Below are positions 26,112-34,952 of a DNA stretch of 64,000 nucleotides, piece by piece. The DNA comes from Alphaproteobacteria bacterium. Its GTDB lineage: Bacteria; Pseudomonadota; Alphaproteobacteria; GCA-2731375. The notes under the pieces are model-generated. The model saw only the letters and a list, made by a program, of their open reading frames with translations, did no database searches and was not told where the DNA came from. Every line of letters begins with the position of its first letter. Positions within the stretch are counted from its first letter, which is position 1. The stretch is from contig JADHTB010000006.1 in assembly GCA_016776605.1 (NCBI GenBank), forward strand, positions 62,001 to 126,000, written 5' to 3'. Both the position numbers and the translations under genes were made by a program.

Positions 26112-28228
26112 GTAGTCGCGAGGTTGCATTGCCCGCCAGCCTGACCGTTAATCCGCGCCTGGACCGTTGGCTGAAATTCCAACCCGATGAAACCGTACGC
26201 ATTGCCACGGGCAAGGTGGAGATCGGCCAGGGCATTGTCACCGCCCTGTCGCAAATCGCGGCCGAAGAGCTGGATCTGCCCCTCGACCGCGTTGTTATGC
26301 TGGCCGGGGACACCGATGAAGGCCCGGACGAACGCTATACCTCTTCCTCTCTGTCTATCATGGTGTCCGGGGCATCCATCCGGCTGGTCTGTGCCGAGGC
26401 CAGGGCTTTGCTGGTGGCGCGGGCCGCCTTGCGTCTGAATTGCAGCCCCGATGATATTTCCGTGACAGCAGGCCGCTTCGCCGTCAATGACGCCCTCGGC
26501 GAGCTGTCCTATTGGAGCGTGGCGCCGGAAATTGATTGGTCACAGGCGCCCACGGGAGGCGTCGCACCCAAGCCTGCCAGCGAATACCGGATCGTCGGGC
26601 AGGATATCCCCCGCCAGGATCTGCCCGCGAAGCTTCGGGGCGGTGCCTACATTCACGACCGGTTGCCGGACGATATTCTGCATGCCCGCGTTCTTCGCCA
26701 GCCGGGGCGGGGGGCGGTATTGCGTTCCCTGGACGAGGTCGCGGTTCGCCGCGCCGCCGGTGCGGAGATCGAAATATTCAAACTGGCCAATTTCGTTGCC
26801 TTTATCGGCGCGGACGAGCCGGCGGTGGAAACAGCGGCGGCGGTGGCGGCGGAACATGCGCAATGGGATGGGGCGCCGAATATCGAACCGGCCCAGCAGG
26901 AAGCCGCCTGGCTGCAAGGCCAACCCGCCATTGATAACCAATACGGCGCGGCGGAAGATCCAGAGCCCTCTGGACGGCTGGTCGAGGCAACCTTTTCCCG
27001 CCCCTACATCGCGCATGCCTCCATGGCGCCATCCTGCGCCCTGGCCCTGTACGTGGATGATCACCTGACCATCTGGTCCCACGGCCAGGGCATGCATCCG
27101 CTGCGCCGTAATATCGCCGAGGTGCTCAACCTGCCACTCGAGGCCATCACCGCCAGGCATCTTGATGGCGCCGGTTGTTATGGCCATAACGGCGCCGATG
27201 ATGCCGCGCTCGATGCCGCCATTATCGCCGTAAACAAGCCCGGTCATTGCATCCGTCTGCAATGGCGCCGGCAGGATGAATTTGGCTTTGAACCCTTCGG
27301 GCCCGCCATGCTGGTAACCATGCGGGTTAGGCTCGATGATGCGGGCCAGCCCCAGGATTGGACATCCGAAATTTGGAGCCCGACCCACGTCCAACGTCCC
27401 GGCACCGGCAGCGGCTATCTTCTGGCGGCGGAGGCGTTGCCCAATCCACCCCCGGCCCTGGTGCCGCAAGATCCTATCGAAGAGGCGGGTGGCGGTGGCA
27501 CCCGAAATGCCAGGCCCTATTACGATATCCCCAACAGCCGCATCATTCATCATCTGGTGACAACGCCGCCCGTGCGCACCTCGGCCCTGCGTACCTTGGG
27601 CGCGGCGGCGAACGTCTTTGCCATGGAGGCGATGATGGATGACCTGGCCGCCATGGCTGGCAAAGATCCGTTGGACTACCGCCTGGCGCTGCTATCCGAT
27701 CCGCGCGCCCGCGCCGTACTTTCAGAAGTTGCGGCACGGGCCGGTTGGGCCCGGCGGGGCAAGGGAGGCGAGGGCCACGGCCTGGGCCTGGCCTTCGCGC
27801 GCTACAAGAACACCGCCGCCTATGCCGCCGTCGTGGTGGCCCTGAGTGTGCATGAGGCGGTCAAACTGGAGCATATCTGGGTGGTGGCCGATGCCGGTCT
27901 GGTGATCAATCCCGACGGCGTGCGCAACCAGTTGGAGGGTGGCGCGGTGCAAGGTGCCTCCTGGGCCCTGAAGGAACAGGTCCGCATGGCGGGCGCGGGC
28001 GTCACGTCGCAGGATTGGGACAGCTATCCGATCCTGCGGTTTAGCGAGGTGCCGGAAATCGAGGCGACCGTGCTGAGCCACCCCGATCAGCCGTCGTTGG
28101 GGACAGGCGAATGCGCCGTATCGCCCACGATGGCGGCTATCGGCAATGGCGTGGCCCACGCCCTTGGCATCCGGATCCGCCATATGCCGCTGTCGCGCGA
28201 GCGGATCATGGCCAGCCTGCTGAGTTAG
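26108..28228 (+). CDS. Molybdenum hydroxylase large subunit (isoquinoline 1-oxidoreductase type)
   Basis: The ATG at 26108 overlaps the small-subunit stop. The 706-residue protein shows the IorB-like start with TGKVEIGQGIVTALSQIAAE, the aldehyde-oxidase a/b hammerhead near residue 165 (LRGGAYIHDRLPDDILHARV) and molybdopterin-binding segments. GTGECAVSPTMAAIGN near the C-terminus carries the presumed catalytic Glu. Members hydroxylate N-heterocycles or oxidise aldehydes using water. No Tat signal is evident, so it is probably cytoplasmic. The substrate is open. No molybdenum cofactor maturation gene is nearby. Confidence 0.87.
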   Translation: MSSREVALPASLTVNPRLDRWLKFQPDETVRIATGKVEIGQGIVTALSQIAAEELDLPLDRVVMLAGDTDEGPDERYTSSSLSIMVSGASIRLVCAEARALLVARAALRLNCSPDDISVTAGRFAVNDALGELSYWSVAPEIDWSQAPTGGVAPKPASEYRIVGQDIPRQDLPAKLRGGAYIHDRLPDDILHARVLRQPGRGAVLRSLDEVAVRRAAGAEIEIFKLANFVAFIGADEPAVETAAAVAAEHAQWDGAPNIEPAQQEAAWLQGQPAIDNQYGAAEDPEPSGRLVEATFSRPYIAHASMAPSCALALYVDDHLTIWSHGQGMHPLRRNIAEVLNLPLEAITARHLDGAGCYGHNGADDAALDAAIIAVNKPGHCIRLQWRRQDEFGFEPFGPAMLVTMRVRLDDAGQPQDWTSEIWSPTHVQRPGTGSGYLLAAEALPNPPPALVPQDPIEEAGGGGTRNARPYYDIPNSRIIHHLVTTPPVRTSALRTLGAAANVFAMEAMMDDLAAMAGKDPLDYRLALLSDPRARAVLSEVAARAGWARRGKGGEGHGLGLAFARYKNTAAYAAVVVALSVHEAVKLEHIWVVADAGLVINPDGVRNQLEGGAVQGASWALKEQVRMAGAGVTSQDWDSYPILRFSEVPEIEATVLSHPDQPSLGTGECAVSPTMAAIGNGVAHALGIRIRHMPLSRERIMASLLS

Positions 28229-29421
28229 ATGATGTTCTTCTCTTTCAGTTCGACTAAATCGGCTGGGTCCAGATCGAGAAATTCCTTGTAGATGGCCTTG
28301 TTATCGGCACCGATGGACCGGGCCGTATGGCGTACCTTGCCTGGGTTATTGGCAAACTTCGGCACCACGCTTTGCAGGCGCACTTCACCAAAATCGTCGT
28401 CCTGGGCGGGCACGATGGCTTCGCGGGCGGCGAACTGGGGATCCTCGAATATCTGAGCGACGGAATAGATCGGCGCCAGGGTGCCTTTTTCCCGCTCGAA
28501 CGCCTCGATGGCTTCGGCCTGGGTATGGGAGGCAAACCAGGCGGCAAATATCTCGTCGATCTCCGCCCGGTGGGCAAAGCGGGTCGGATTTGAATTGAAT
28601 CTCGGGTCATCCGGCAATTCCGGGCGGCCAATGGCCCGGGCATTGCCCAGAAAGATCGAATGGGTGCTGCCGGAAAGCGATACGTATTGATCGTCCGAGG
28701 TTTGAAAAACGTTGGAGGGCGCGGAATAGTGCGAGGCGTTGCCGCTGCGCTGGGGAATTTCGCCTAACTGATCGTACTGGATGGTTTGCGAATCCAGCAG
28801 ACGAAAAGTAGCCTCGGTCAGGGATAGATCAATTTCCTCACCGCCCGTTATGGTGCCCCGGGCCCGGCCCAGCAGGGCCATCAGGACCGCATTACAGGCG
28901 GTCAGGCCGCCAATGGAATCGCCGATCGGATAGCCATTGTGCATGGGCGAGCGATCGGGTTCCCCGGTGATATGGGCCAGGCCTGACATCGCCTCGAATA
29001 TGCGGGCAAAACCGGGCTTGGTCGCATAAGGCCCGGTCTGTCCAAAAGCCGTAGCGCGCAGAATGATCAGATTTGGGTTGGCCTTCCACAAGGTCTCCTT
29101 GTCCAGGCCCCAGCGGGCGAGGGTGCCGGTGCGGAAGTTTTCCAACAGGACATCGAACTTCGGCAGCATTTTCAACAGCAATGCCGCGCCCTCGGGCTTG
29201 CGCAGATCAAGGGTGATGAACCTTTTGTTGCGGTTGGCTGCTTTCCACCAGATGGACTTGCCATCCTTGAAGGGCGGGAAGTTGCGCAGGCCATCGCCGG
29301 CGCCGGGCATCTCGGCCTTCACCACGTCGGCGCCGAAATCCGCCATCAGGGTGCCGGCAAGGGGGGCCGCAAGAATAGTCGCGATATCCAGTATCCGGAT
29401 ACCTTCCAATGGTCCGCTCAT
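28225..29421 (-). CDS. CaiB/BaiF (class III) CoA-transferase
   Basis: The ATG at 29421 (MSGPLEGIRILDIATILAAP) gives 398 residues, the family norm; AGAGG lies upstream. Typical blocks are ADFGADVVKAEMPG, NRNKRFITLDLRKPEG, VLLENFRTGTLARWG, and the GDSIGGLTACNAVL segment with the presumed catalytic Asp. It moves CoA between carboxylic acids, possibly activating a substrate or product of the neighbouring oxidoreductase pathway. The 3' end overlaps the large molybdenum subunit by 4 bp on the opposite strand. Confidence 0.9.
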   Translation of the reverse strand: MSGPLEGIRILDIATILAAPLAGTLMADFGADVVKAEMPGAGDGLRNFPPFKDGKSIWWKAANRNKRFITLDLRKPEGAALLLKMLPKFDVLLENFRTGTLARWGLDKETLWKANPNLIILRATAFGQTGPYATKPGFARIFEAMSGLAHITGEPDRSPMHNGYPIGDSIGGLTACNAVLMALLGRARGTITGGEEIDLSLTEATFRLLDSQTIQYDQLGEIPQRSGNASHYSAPSNVFQTSDDQYVSLSGSTHSIFLGNARAIGRPELPDDPRFNSNPTRFAHRAEIDEIFAAWFASHTQAEAIEAFEREKGTLAPIYSVAQIFEDPQFAAREAIVPAQDDDFGEVRLQSVVPKFANNPGKVRHTARSIGADNKAIYKEFLDLDPADLVELKEKNII

Positions 29422-29478
29422 GTACAAAATGCCTCTAAGGTTGCTCTGACCCACGGATAGTACGGTACGCCCCGGTCC

Positions 29479-29535
29479 AGAGCAATTTTCAATTAGATTG
29501 AGTCGCCAACGTGACTAAAGTGATAGTGCAATTGC
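29479..29535 (+). repeat. Dispersed palindromic repeat, module 2, degenerate copy
   Basis: The sequence begins AGAGCAATTTTCAATTAGAT and ends with an inverted GCAATTGC-like arm around a GAGTCGC/GTGACT core. It matches the second half of the composites at 37.1 kb and 63.2 kb, with several mismatches. Confidence 0.6.
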
Positions 29536-29595
29536 CTTCATCAAAGAGTTCGCGCACACCCAGACTGAATGTGCTTTCGGCAAACGACTAGCGCG

Positions 29596-29877
29596 CTATT
29601 TGGCGATGAATTTCGTAAAGATCATCAGGCCAATGACGACACCGGTAACCCATTGAAAGGTGGTCCGGTAATCGGTTTCTTTTTTCAGCAATTTTTGAAA
29701 ACAAACTTTGGCCCCGGCAAAGGCGGCCGCGGCGAGCCAGGGGCCAAAGCCATAAAAGACCGTTCTGAACCAGCGGGACGCAAGGGGAAGATCGGCGTAT
29801 TCATGGTGAAATGAATGCGCCGCCAGCAAGGTGGCGGCCACGGCAAAGATGGCGGTCAAAAGGCTAACTTGCTTCAT
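29596..29877 (-). CDS. Small membrane protein, unknown
   Basis: The 93 residues have a signal-like or first membrane helix at 4-20, a second hydrophobic stretch at about 42-60 and a third at 75-90, joined by charged loops. No ribosome-binding site is obvious before the ATG at 29877. The family is not recognised. Codon use looks like that of its neighbours. Reality is moderately supported by its membrane pattern alone. Confidence 0.5.
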   Translation of the reverse strand: MKQVSLLTAIFAVAATLLAAHSFHHEYADLPLASRWFRTVFYGFGPWLAAAAFAGAKVCFQKLLKKETDYRTTFQWVTGVVIGLMIFTKFIAK

Positions 29878-30045
29878 GCTACAGCTTTGTACTTTAAGAT
29901 CAGGAAGGCGGGCCGCAAAAAGACATACAAAATGGCGGCCCCAAATGCCAGGGCCCGCTCTGATTTTGCATCACGGACTGAGCCAACCCGGATAATCAAT
30001 GGTATAGTTCCAGTCTACTCCACGGGCCACGAAGACGGGGGATAT

Positions 30046-30540
30046 ATGGTAAAGCGCATTGATGCCTCGGAGGTCCCGTTTGTTGTCGGGACGCTTTATC
30101 CGTCGCCATTCGATCTGCCGTGCCGCGGCCGTGAACGCAAAAAGCTGGGTGACGCGGCGGGGCTGTCACAATTTGGCGTCAACCTGCTGCGGCTGCCACC
30201 AGGGGCGTGGTCTGGCCAGCGGCATTGGCACACCAGGACAGACGAATTTATTTATGTTCTGGCGGGCGACGTCATACTTGTTAGCAATGACGGCGAAGAA
30301 ACTCTGAGCGCGGGGGACGCCGCTGGTTTCAAAGCGGGCGATGAAAATGGCCATAGCCTGCGCAACCGCACGGACAATGAGGTAATGATACTCGAAATAG
30401 GCAGCCGCTTTAGCGACGATGTCGGCTATTATTCGGATATCGATATGGTGGCCCATGCAGATGGAAAGCCGGCGATTTATACCCATCGAGACGGCACACC
30501 GTATACCGGCATCACGCGTCGCGGGCCGGAAGCCGATTAA
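30046..30540 (+). CDS. Cupin domain protein
   Basis: The ATG at 30046 (after GGGGGAT) gives 164 residues. A single cupin fold is centred on HWHTRTDEFIYVLAG, which fits cupin motif 1 (two His and a Glu as metal ligands), followed by a degenerate motif 2 around KAGDENGHSLRN. Small cupins act as metal-binding oxygenases, isomerases or storage proteins. It precedes the MDR oxidoreductase by 36 bp on the same strand and is probably cotranscribed. Confidence 0.8.
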   Translation: MVKRIDASEVPFVVGTLYPSPFDLPCRGRERKKLGDAAGLSQFGVNLLRLPPGAWSGQRHWHTRTDEFIYVLAGDVILVSNDGEETLSAGDAAGFKAGDENGHSLRNRTDNEVMILEIGSRFSDDVGYYSDIDMVAHADGKPAIYTHRDGTPYTGITRRGPEAD

Positions 30541-30576
30541 ACTGTTCCCAATTTCACCAACACAGGACCCATTGCA

Positions 30577-31701
30577 ATGGCACTTCAACTTCGCTCTACC
30601 GTAAAGACCGGCGGCACCCTTGAAATCATGCTTGCCGAGGTGCCGATCCCCGAGCCCAAGGACAACGAGGTTGTCGTTCGTGTCGAAGCCAGTCCGGTTA
30701 ATCCGTCCGACCTTGGCCTGCTGTTTGGCGCCGCCGACATGAGCACGGCGAAGGTATCGGGCAGCGCGGATAGCCCCGTGGTCACGGCGGATATTCCCGG
30801 CGGTTTGATGAAGGCCATGGAGGGCCGGTTGGATCAATCCCTGCCGGTAGGCAACGAAGGGGCTGGCGTCGTGGTCAAGGCCGGGGCATCCGAAATGGCG
30901 CAGGCATTGCTGGGCAAGACCGTCGCCATCATTGGCGGTGCGATGTATGCCCAGTACCGGGCGGTCCGGGTGGACCAATGCCTGACCCTGCCCGATGGCG
31001 TGACCCCCGCCGAGGGCGCATCCTGGTTCGTCAATCCGATGACCGCGCAGGGCATGGTGGAGACCATGCGGATGGAGGATCATAAGGCGCTGGTGCATAC
31101 GGCGGCGGCCTCCAACCTGGGGCAAATGCTGAACAAGATCTGCCTTCAAGACGGGGTTGATCTGGTTAATATTGTCCGCAAGCCAGAGCAGGCGGCGCTA
31201 CTGAAAGGGCTTGGCGCGAAGTATATTTGTGATTTGTCATCGCCCGATTTCATGGATGAGCTGACGGAAGCGTTGGTGGCCACGGGGGCGACCCTGGCCT
31301 TTGACGCCATCGGCGGCGGCAAGCTGGCCGGACAAATCCTGACCTGTATGGAAGTGGCGGCGAACCGCACGGCCACGGAATACAGCCGCTATGGCTCCAC
31401 CACCCATAAACAGGTTTACATCTATGGCGGACTTGACCGCGGCCCCACGGAATTCAATCGCAGTTTCGGCATGATGTGGGGCGTTGGTGGTTGGCTGTTG
31501 ACGCCTTTCCTGAAAAAAGCCGGCGGCGCAGTGATCAACAGGCTGCGCCAAAGGGTCGCGGCGGAGATCAAGACAACCTTCGCCAGCCACTATACCCAGG
31601 AGGTCTCTCTTGCCGGGATGCTGACGGCGGACGCCATAGCCGTCTATGGCAAGCAGGCCACCGGCGAGAAATTCCTGGTTAACCCCAACAAGGATATTTG
31701 A
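30577..31701 (+). CDS. MDR-family (quinone oxidoreductase-like) dehydrogenase
   Basis: The 374-residue protein begins at an ATG at 30577. The N-terminal GroES-like half shows VRVEASPVNPSDLGLLFG, and the cofactor half has VHTAAASNLGQML in place of the usual G-x-G-x-x-G, as in quinone oxidoreductase-type members. Zinc ligands of alcohol dehydrogenases are not apparent. NAD(P)H-dependent reduction of an alpha,beta-unsaturated carbonyl is the likely class of reaction. A palindromic repeat follows 22 bp after the stop. Confidence 0.82.
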   Translation: MALQLRSTVKTGGTLEIMLAEVPIPEPKDNEVVVRVEASPVNPSDLGLLFGAADMSTAKVSGSADSPVVTADIPGGLMKAMEGRLDQSLPVGNEGAGVVVKAGASEMAQALLGKTVAIIGGAMYAQYRAVRVDQCLTLPDGVTPAEGASWFVNPMTAQGMVETMRMEDHKALVHTAAASNLGQMLNKICLQDGVDLVNIVRKPEQAALLKGLGAKYICDLSSPDFMDELTEALVATGATLAFDAIGGGKLAGQILTCMEVAANRTATEYSRYGSTTHKQVYIYGGLDRGPTEFNRSFGMMWGVGGWLLTPFLKKAGGAVINRLRQRVAAEIKTTFASHYTQEVSLAGMLTADAIAVYGKQATGEKFLVNPNKDI

Positions 31702-31723
31702 AAAGACTCAGATCTTTAGAATT

Positions 31724-31784
31724 AGAGCAATTTTTCCAATCACTTAGAATCGCTTCGCAATTCTCATTAATTCGGAATTGCTCT
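31724..31784 (-). repeat. Dispersed palindromic repeat, module 1 (copy A)
   Basis: This 61-bp element has near-inverted ends (AGAGCAATT...AATTGCTCT) and an inner GAATCGC/GCGATTC-type hairpin. It is the reverse complement of copies at 37007, 39283 and 63151. It fills the 81-bp gap between convergent genes and could also act as a transcription terminator. Confidence 0.85.
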
Positions 31785-33408
31785 AGCGGAGCGCGAAACC
31801 TGTGTAGCCGTTTTCCGCCACCTCGGTGAGGCGTTGGCGGTAGCGCGGGGTGCCGCCGTTATAGATCATATAACGCAGTTTATCGTGGCCCGGCACATTG
31901 GAATTATAGCCGGTGAACCAGGATTTCGTGTTGCCCAGAAGGGAATAATTGTAAGTGTCCTTCACGTGCGCGGTCCACTCGTCCTCGGCCTCCGGGCTGG
32001 GTTCAATGCGGGTATAGTGGTGCGCCCGCATGTGGATGAGGAGATCGGTGGCCCAGTCGACCGCCTCCTCGATGCCGCGGGGGAAGTTGGTCGAGACCGA
32101 GCCGCCCTGCGGGCCAGCCAACGTGATCATATTGGGGAAGCCGACGGTCTGTAGGCCTAGGTAGGTGATCGGCCCGTCAATCCACTTATCGCTCAACTTT
32201 TCGCCGCCGATCCCACGAAACTCGATCCGATCAAAGGCGCCGGTGATGGCGTCGAAGCCGGTGGCATAGATGATCATGTCGAACGGGTATTCACGGTCCG
32301 ATGTCTTGATGCCCGCCGGCGTGATCCGCTCGATCGGCGTATCGTTGAGATCGACCAAATGCACGTTGTCACGGTTATAGGCTTCGTAATATTTCGTCTC
32401 CAGCGGCACCCTGCGGGTGCCAAAGCCATGATCCGTGGGGATCAGCTTTTCCGCCGTTGCCGGATCGTTGACCCGTTTGCGGATCTTGTCCGCGATGAAC
32501 TTCGTAAATTCCGCGTTGACGTCCTCGTCAACCAGGACATCGCGGAAGTTGCCGATCCACACACCGAATCCGGGCGAAGCGTACAATTCCTCCCAAAACG
32601 CCAGCCGTTCATCTTCGGGCACGTCGGCGAATTTGCGCCGATCCGGTCCGTGGATAAAGCCACCCGGTGTCTGCCGGCATCTCTCGAAGATCTCGTCATA
32701 GGATGCCTTGATCTTCACCTGGGTCTCGTCATCGATGGGGCTGTTATGCAGCGGCGCGCACCAGTTCGGGCGCCGTTGGAAGACGGTCAGCTCTTCCACC
32801 TTGTCGGCGATTTCGGCAATAATCTGCACCGCGGTCGCGCCGGTGCCCAGCACGGCAACCTTTTTGCCTTTGAAGTCCACCGGCTCCTTTGGCCAGTAGT
32901 AGGTGTGGAACGCCTCGCCCTGATAGGATTCCACGCCCTCGATGGTCGGCATGGTGGGCGCCGACAGCATGCCGATCGCGGTAAACAGGATGCGGCTGGT
33001 CAAGGTGCGGCCGTCCGCCAGCTGTACGGTCCAGCAGTCCGTGTCCTCGTCAAAGGCAGCGGATTTGACTTGGCAATTGAACTGCATATGGCGGCTCAGG
33101 TCGAACTTGTCGACCACATGGTTCAAATACCGCAGCGTCTCGGGCTGACCCGCGAAATGCTCGCTCCAATTCCATTCCGCCAGCAGTTCCTTGGAGAAGG
33201 AGTAGCCATAGGTGTAGCTCTCGGAGTCGAACCGGGCACCGGGATAGCGGTTCCAGTACCAGGTGCCGCCGGGACCGTCGCCGGCTTCGAGGACCGTCAC
33301 GTCGACGCCCAGTTCGAGCAGACGGTACAATTGATAGATTCCGCTGACACCGGCACCGATGATGATCACCTCGTGCTGCGGGGACTCGTTGTTACTTGAA
33401 TTTGTCAT
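31783..33408 (-). CDS. Flavin-binding monooxygenase, Baeyer-Villiger type (first of two)
   Basis: The 541-residue protein has two Rossmann motifs (GAGVSGIYQLYRLLELG near residue 17; LGTGATAVQ near residue 190), the PGGTWYWNRYPGARFDSES block of cyclohexanone-monooxygenase-like enzymes, and the BVMO fingerprint between them as YQGEAFHTYYWP, with Tyr for the usual Phe. Such enzymes insert oxygen next to a ketone using FAD, NADPH and O2. It resembles the second copy at 37.6-39.2 kb over its whole length; the two flank a TRAP transporter. The real ketone or sulfide substrate is unknown. Confidence 0.9.
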   Translation of the reverse strand: MTNSSNNESPQHEVIIIGAGVSGIYQLYRLLELGVDVTVLEAGDGPGGTWYWNRYPGARFDSESYTYGYSFSKELLAEWNWSEHFAGQPETLRYLNHVVDKFDLSRHMQFNCQVKSAAFDEDTDCWTVQLADGRTLTSRILFTAIGMLSAPTMPTIEGVESYQGEAFHTYYWPKEPVDFKGKKVAVLGTGATAVQIIAEIADKVEELTVFQRRPNWCAPLHNSPIDDETQVKIKASYDEIFERCRQTPGGFIHGPDRRKFADVPEDERLAFWEELYASPGFGVWIGNFRDVLVDEDVNAEFTKFIADKIRKRVNDPATAEKLIPTDHGFGTRRVPLETKYYEAYNRDNVHLVDLNDTPIERITPAGIKTSDREYPFDMIIYATGFDAITGAFDRIEFRGIGGEKLSDKWIDGPITYLGLQTVGFPNMITLAGPQGGSVSTNFPRGIEEAVDWATDLLIHMRAHHYTRIEPSPEAEDEWTAHVKDTYNYSLLGNTKSWFTGYNSNVPGHDKLRYMIYNGGTPRYRQRLTEVAENGYTGFALR

Positions 33409-33711
33409 GCCCGAATTCTAGCAAACCAGCATCATCCCGTCCATATATCGAGGCCCAATATCTAGGCATGGTGACGCTTTTCCCCAATCGCGGATAGCGT
33501 CCCGCCCATTGGTAAATGCGAATTTCATGCGCTGCCTGGGCACAATGGGTCCTCAGTCAAAGGATTTATGGGTGATTTAATAAAGGTGCATTGACGGCCA
33601 AGCGCCCAGCGGCCACAATCAAACTAATGAACCGCGATGACAGTTGGGATTCTGTCGTCGGGATCTGGATCAAAAAATTGTCCTCAAGGGACAAGATCGC
33701 TTGGGGTAGCG

Positions 33712-33756
33712 TGTGGGCCATGGGTCAACACTAATCGTGTGGGCCATAGGTCAACA
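33712..33756 (+). promoter_or_regulatory. Tandem 19-bp palindromic operator-like sites upstream of the TAXI gene
   Basis: Two copies of TGTGGGCCATRGGTCAACA (33712-33730 and 33738-33756) are spaced 26 bp apart. The unit is an imperfect palindrome, TGTnGnCCnnnGGnCnACA, ending 7 bp before the ribosome site of the transporter gene. A third copy lies at 55886-55904. The rest of the 33409-33777 gap shows no gene. Symmetry and placement suggest a repressor site; the binding protein is unknown. Confidence 0.5.
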
Positions 33757-33777
33757 CTTAATAGGGAGGTTTATAGA

Positions 33778-34938
33778 ATGAGTAGCAAGATTTTCCGTAC
33801 CGTGGCGGCTGTCGCGGTCGCCGCCGGGCTTAGTATGGCGGGTAGCGCCATGGCCGGCGAGGTGATGTTGCCGAAAAAGGTTTCCTGGACTGCTTATGGC
33901 ACGACGGCATCCGGTTATGCCCAGTCCGTGGCCATTGGCAACGCCATCAAGAAAGCCTATGGCACCACATTGCGGATTATTCCGGGCAAGAACGATGTCT
34001 CGCGCATGGCGCCGTTGCGCGACAAACGGGCTGACTTCTGCGCCTGCGGTATTGCCGTCTATTTCGGCCAGGAAGGCGTTCTGCTGTTCGCCTCGAAAGA
34101 ATGGGGCCCACAGCCCCTGCGCGTCGTCATGACCGCGATCGGTACCAACAATCTGGCCCTGTCCACTGCCAAGGATGCCAACATCAGGACCATGGCGGAC
34201 CTGAAGGGCAAGCGGGTTTCCTGGGTGCGCGCGGGCGATGCCTTGAACTGGAACGTCGCGGCCAATCTGGCTTTTGCCGGTTTGACCTGGGATGACGTGA
34301 AAAAAATTGAGGTTTCGGGCTTCAAGGCGTCCATTGATGCCATCATCAACGGCCAGTCCGATGCCGCCTTCATGAGCACCATTACACCCCATGCAAAACG
34401 CCTGGCGGCCTCGCCTCGTGGGCTTTTTTGGCCGGAACTGCCTCATAGTGACAAGGCCGGCTGGAAGCGTATGGCCAATGCCCATCCGGTCAATCAGGCG
34501 CATGTGGCAACTTCTGGAGCAAATATTTCCAAGGATAATCCCCACGAAGGCGCTGTCTATGCCTATCCGGCGTTGGTCACCAATGCCTCCAAGGGTTCGG
34601 ATATCGTCTATTCCATGCTCAAGGGCGTCGTTGCCCAGTTCGACAATTACAAGAACGCCGCACCTGGTGGCGCGGGCTGGTCGATCAAAAATCAGAACAT
34701 GACCTGGGCCCTGCCGTATCATGAAGGTGCGATTGAATATTGGAAAGAAGTTGGCATCTGGTCGGACGCTGCGCAAAAGCATAACGATGGACTGATCAAG
34801 CGTCAGAATTTGTTGATCGCCACCTGGAAAGCATTACCCGGAAAAGACAGCATGTCCAAGGACGACCTGCGGTCAAAATGGATGTCGGCACGTGGCATGG
34901 CTTTGAAAAAAGCTGGTCTGCCATTAGTTTTCAATTGA
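33778..34938 (+). CDS. TAXI-family TRAP transporter substrate-binding protein
   Basis: The ATG at 33778 is preceded by AGGGAGG. The 386-residue protein has a classic signal peptide with cleavage after ALA-like AMA (residues 24-26), so it is periplasmic. The TAXI pattern is visible in YAQSVAIGNAIKKAYGTTLR, MAPLRDKRADFCACG, LKGKRVSWVRAGDALNWN and the C-terminal WKEVGIWSDAAQKHNDGLI. It captures a solute, in known TAXI systems often a dicarboxylate or glutamate-like acid, and hands it to the fused permease encoded 14 bp downstream. The two flanking flavin monooxygenases make a ketone-related acid a possible ligand; this is a guess. Confidence 0.9.
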   Translation: MSSKIFRTVAAVAVAAGLSMAGSAMAGEVMLPKKVSWTAYGTTASGYAQSVAIGNAIKKAYGTTLRIIPGKNDVSRMAPLRDKRADFCACGIAVYFGQEGVLLFASKEWGPQPLRVVMTAIGTNNLALSTAKDANIRTMADLKGKRVSWVRAGDALNWNVAANLAFAGLTWDDVKKIEVSGFKASIDAIINGQSDAAFMSTITPHAKRLAASPRGLFWPELPHSDKAGWKRMANAHPVNQAHVATSGANISKDNPHEGAVYAYPALVTNASKGSDIVYSMLKGVVAQFDNYKNAAPGGAGWSIKNQNMTWALPYHEGAIEYWKEVGIWSDAAQKHNDGLIKRQNLLIATWKALPGKDSMSKDDLRSKWMSARGMALKKAGLPLVFN

Positions 34939-34952
34939 TGGCATAGGTAAAT

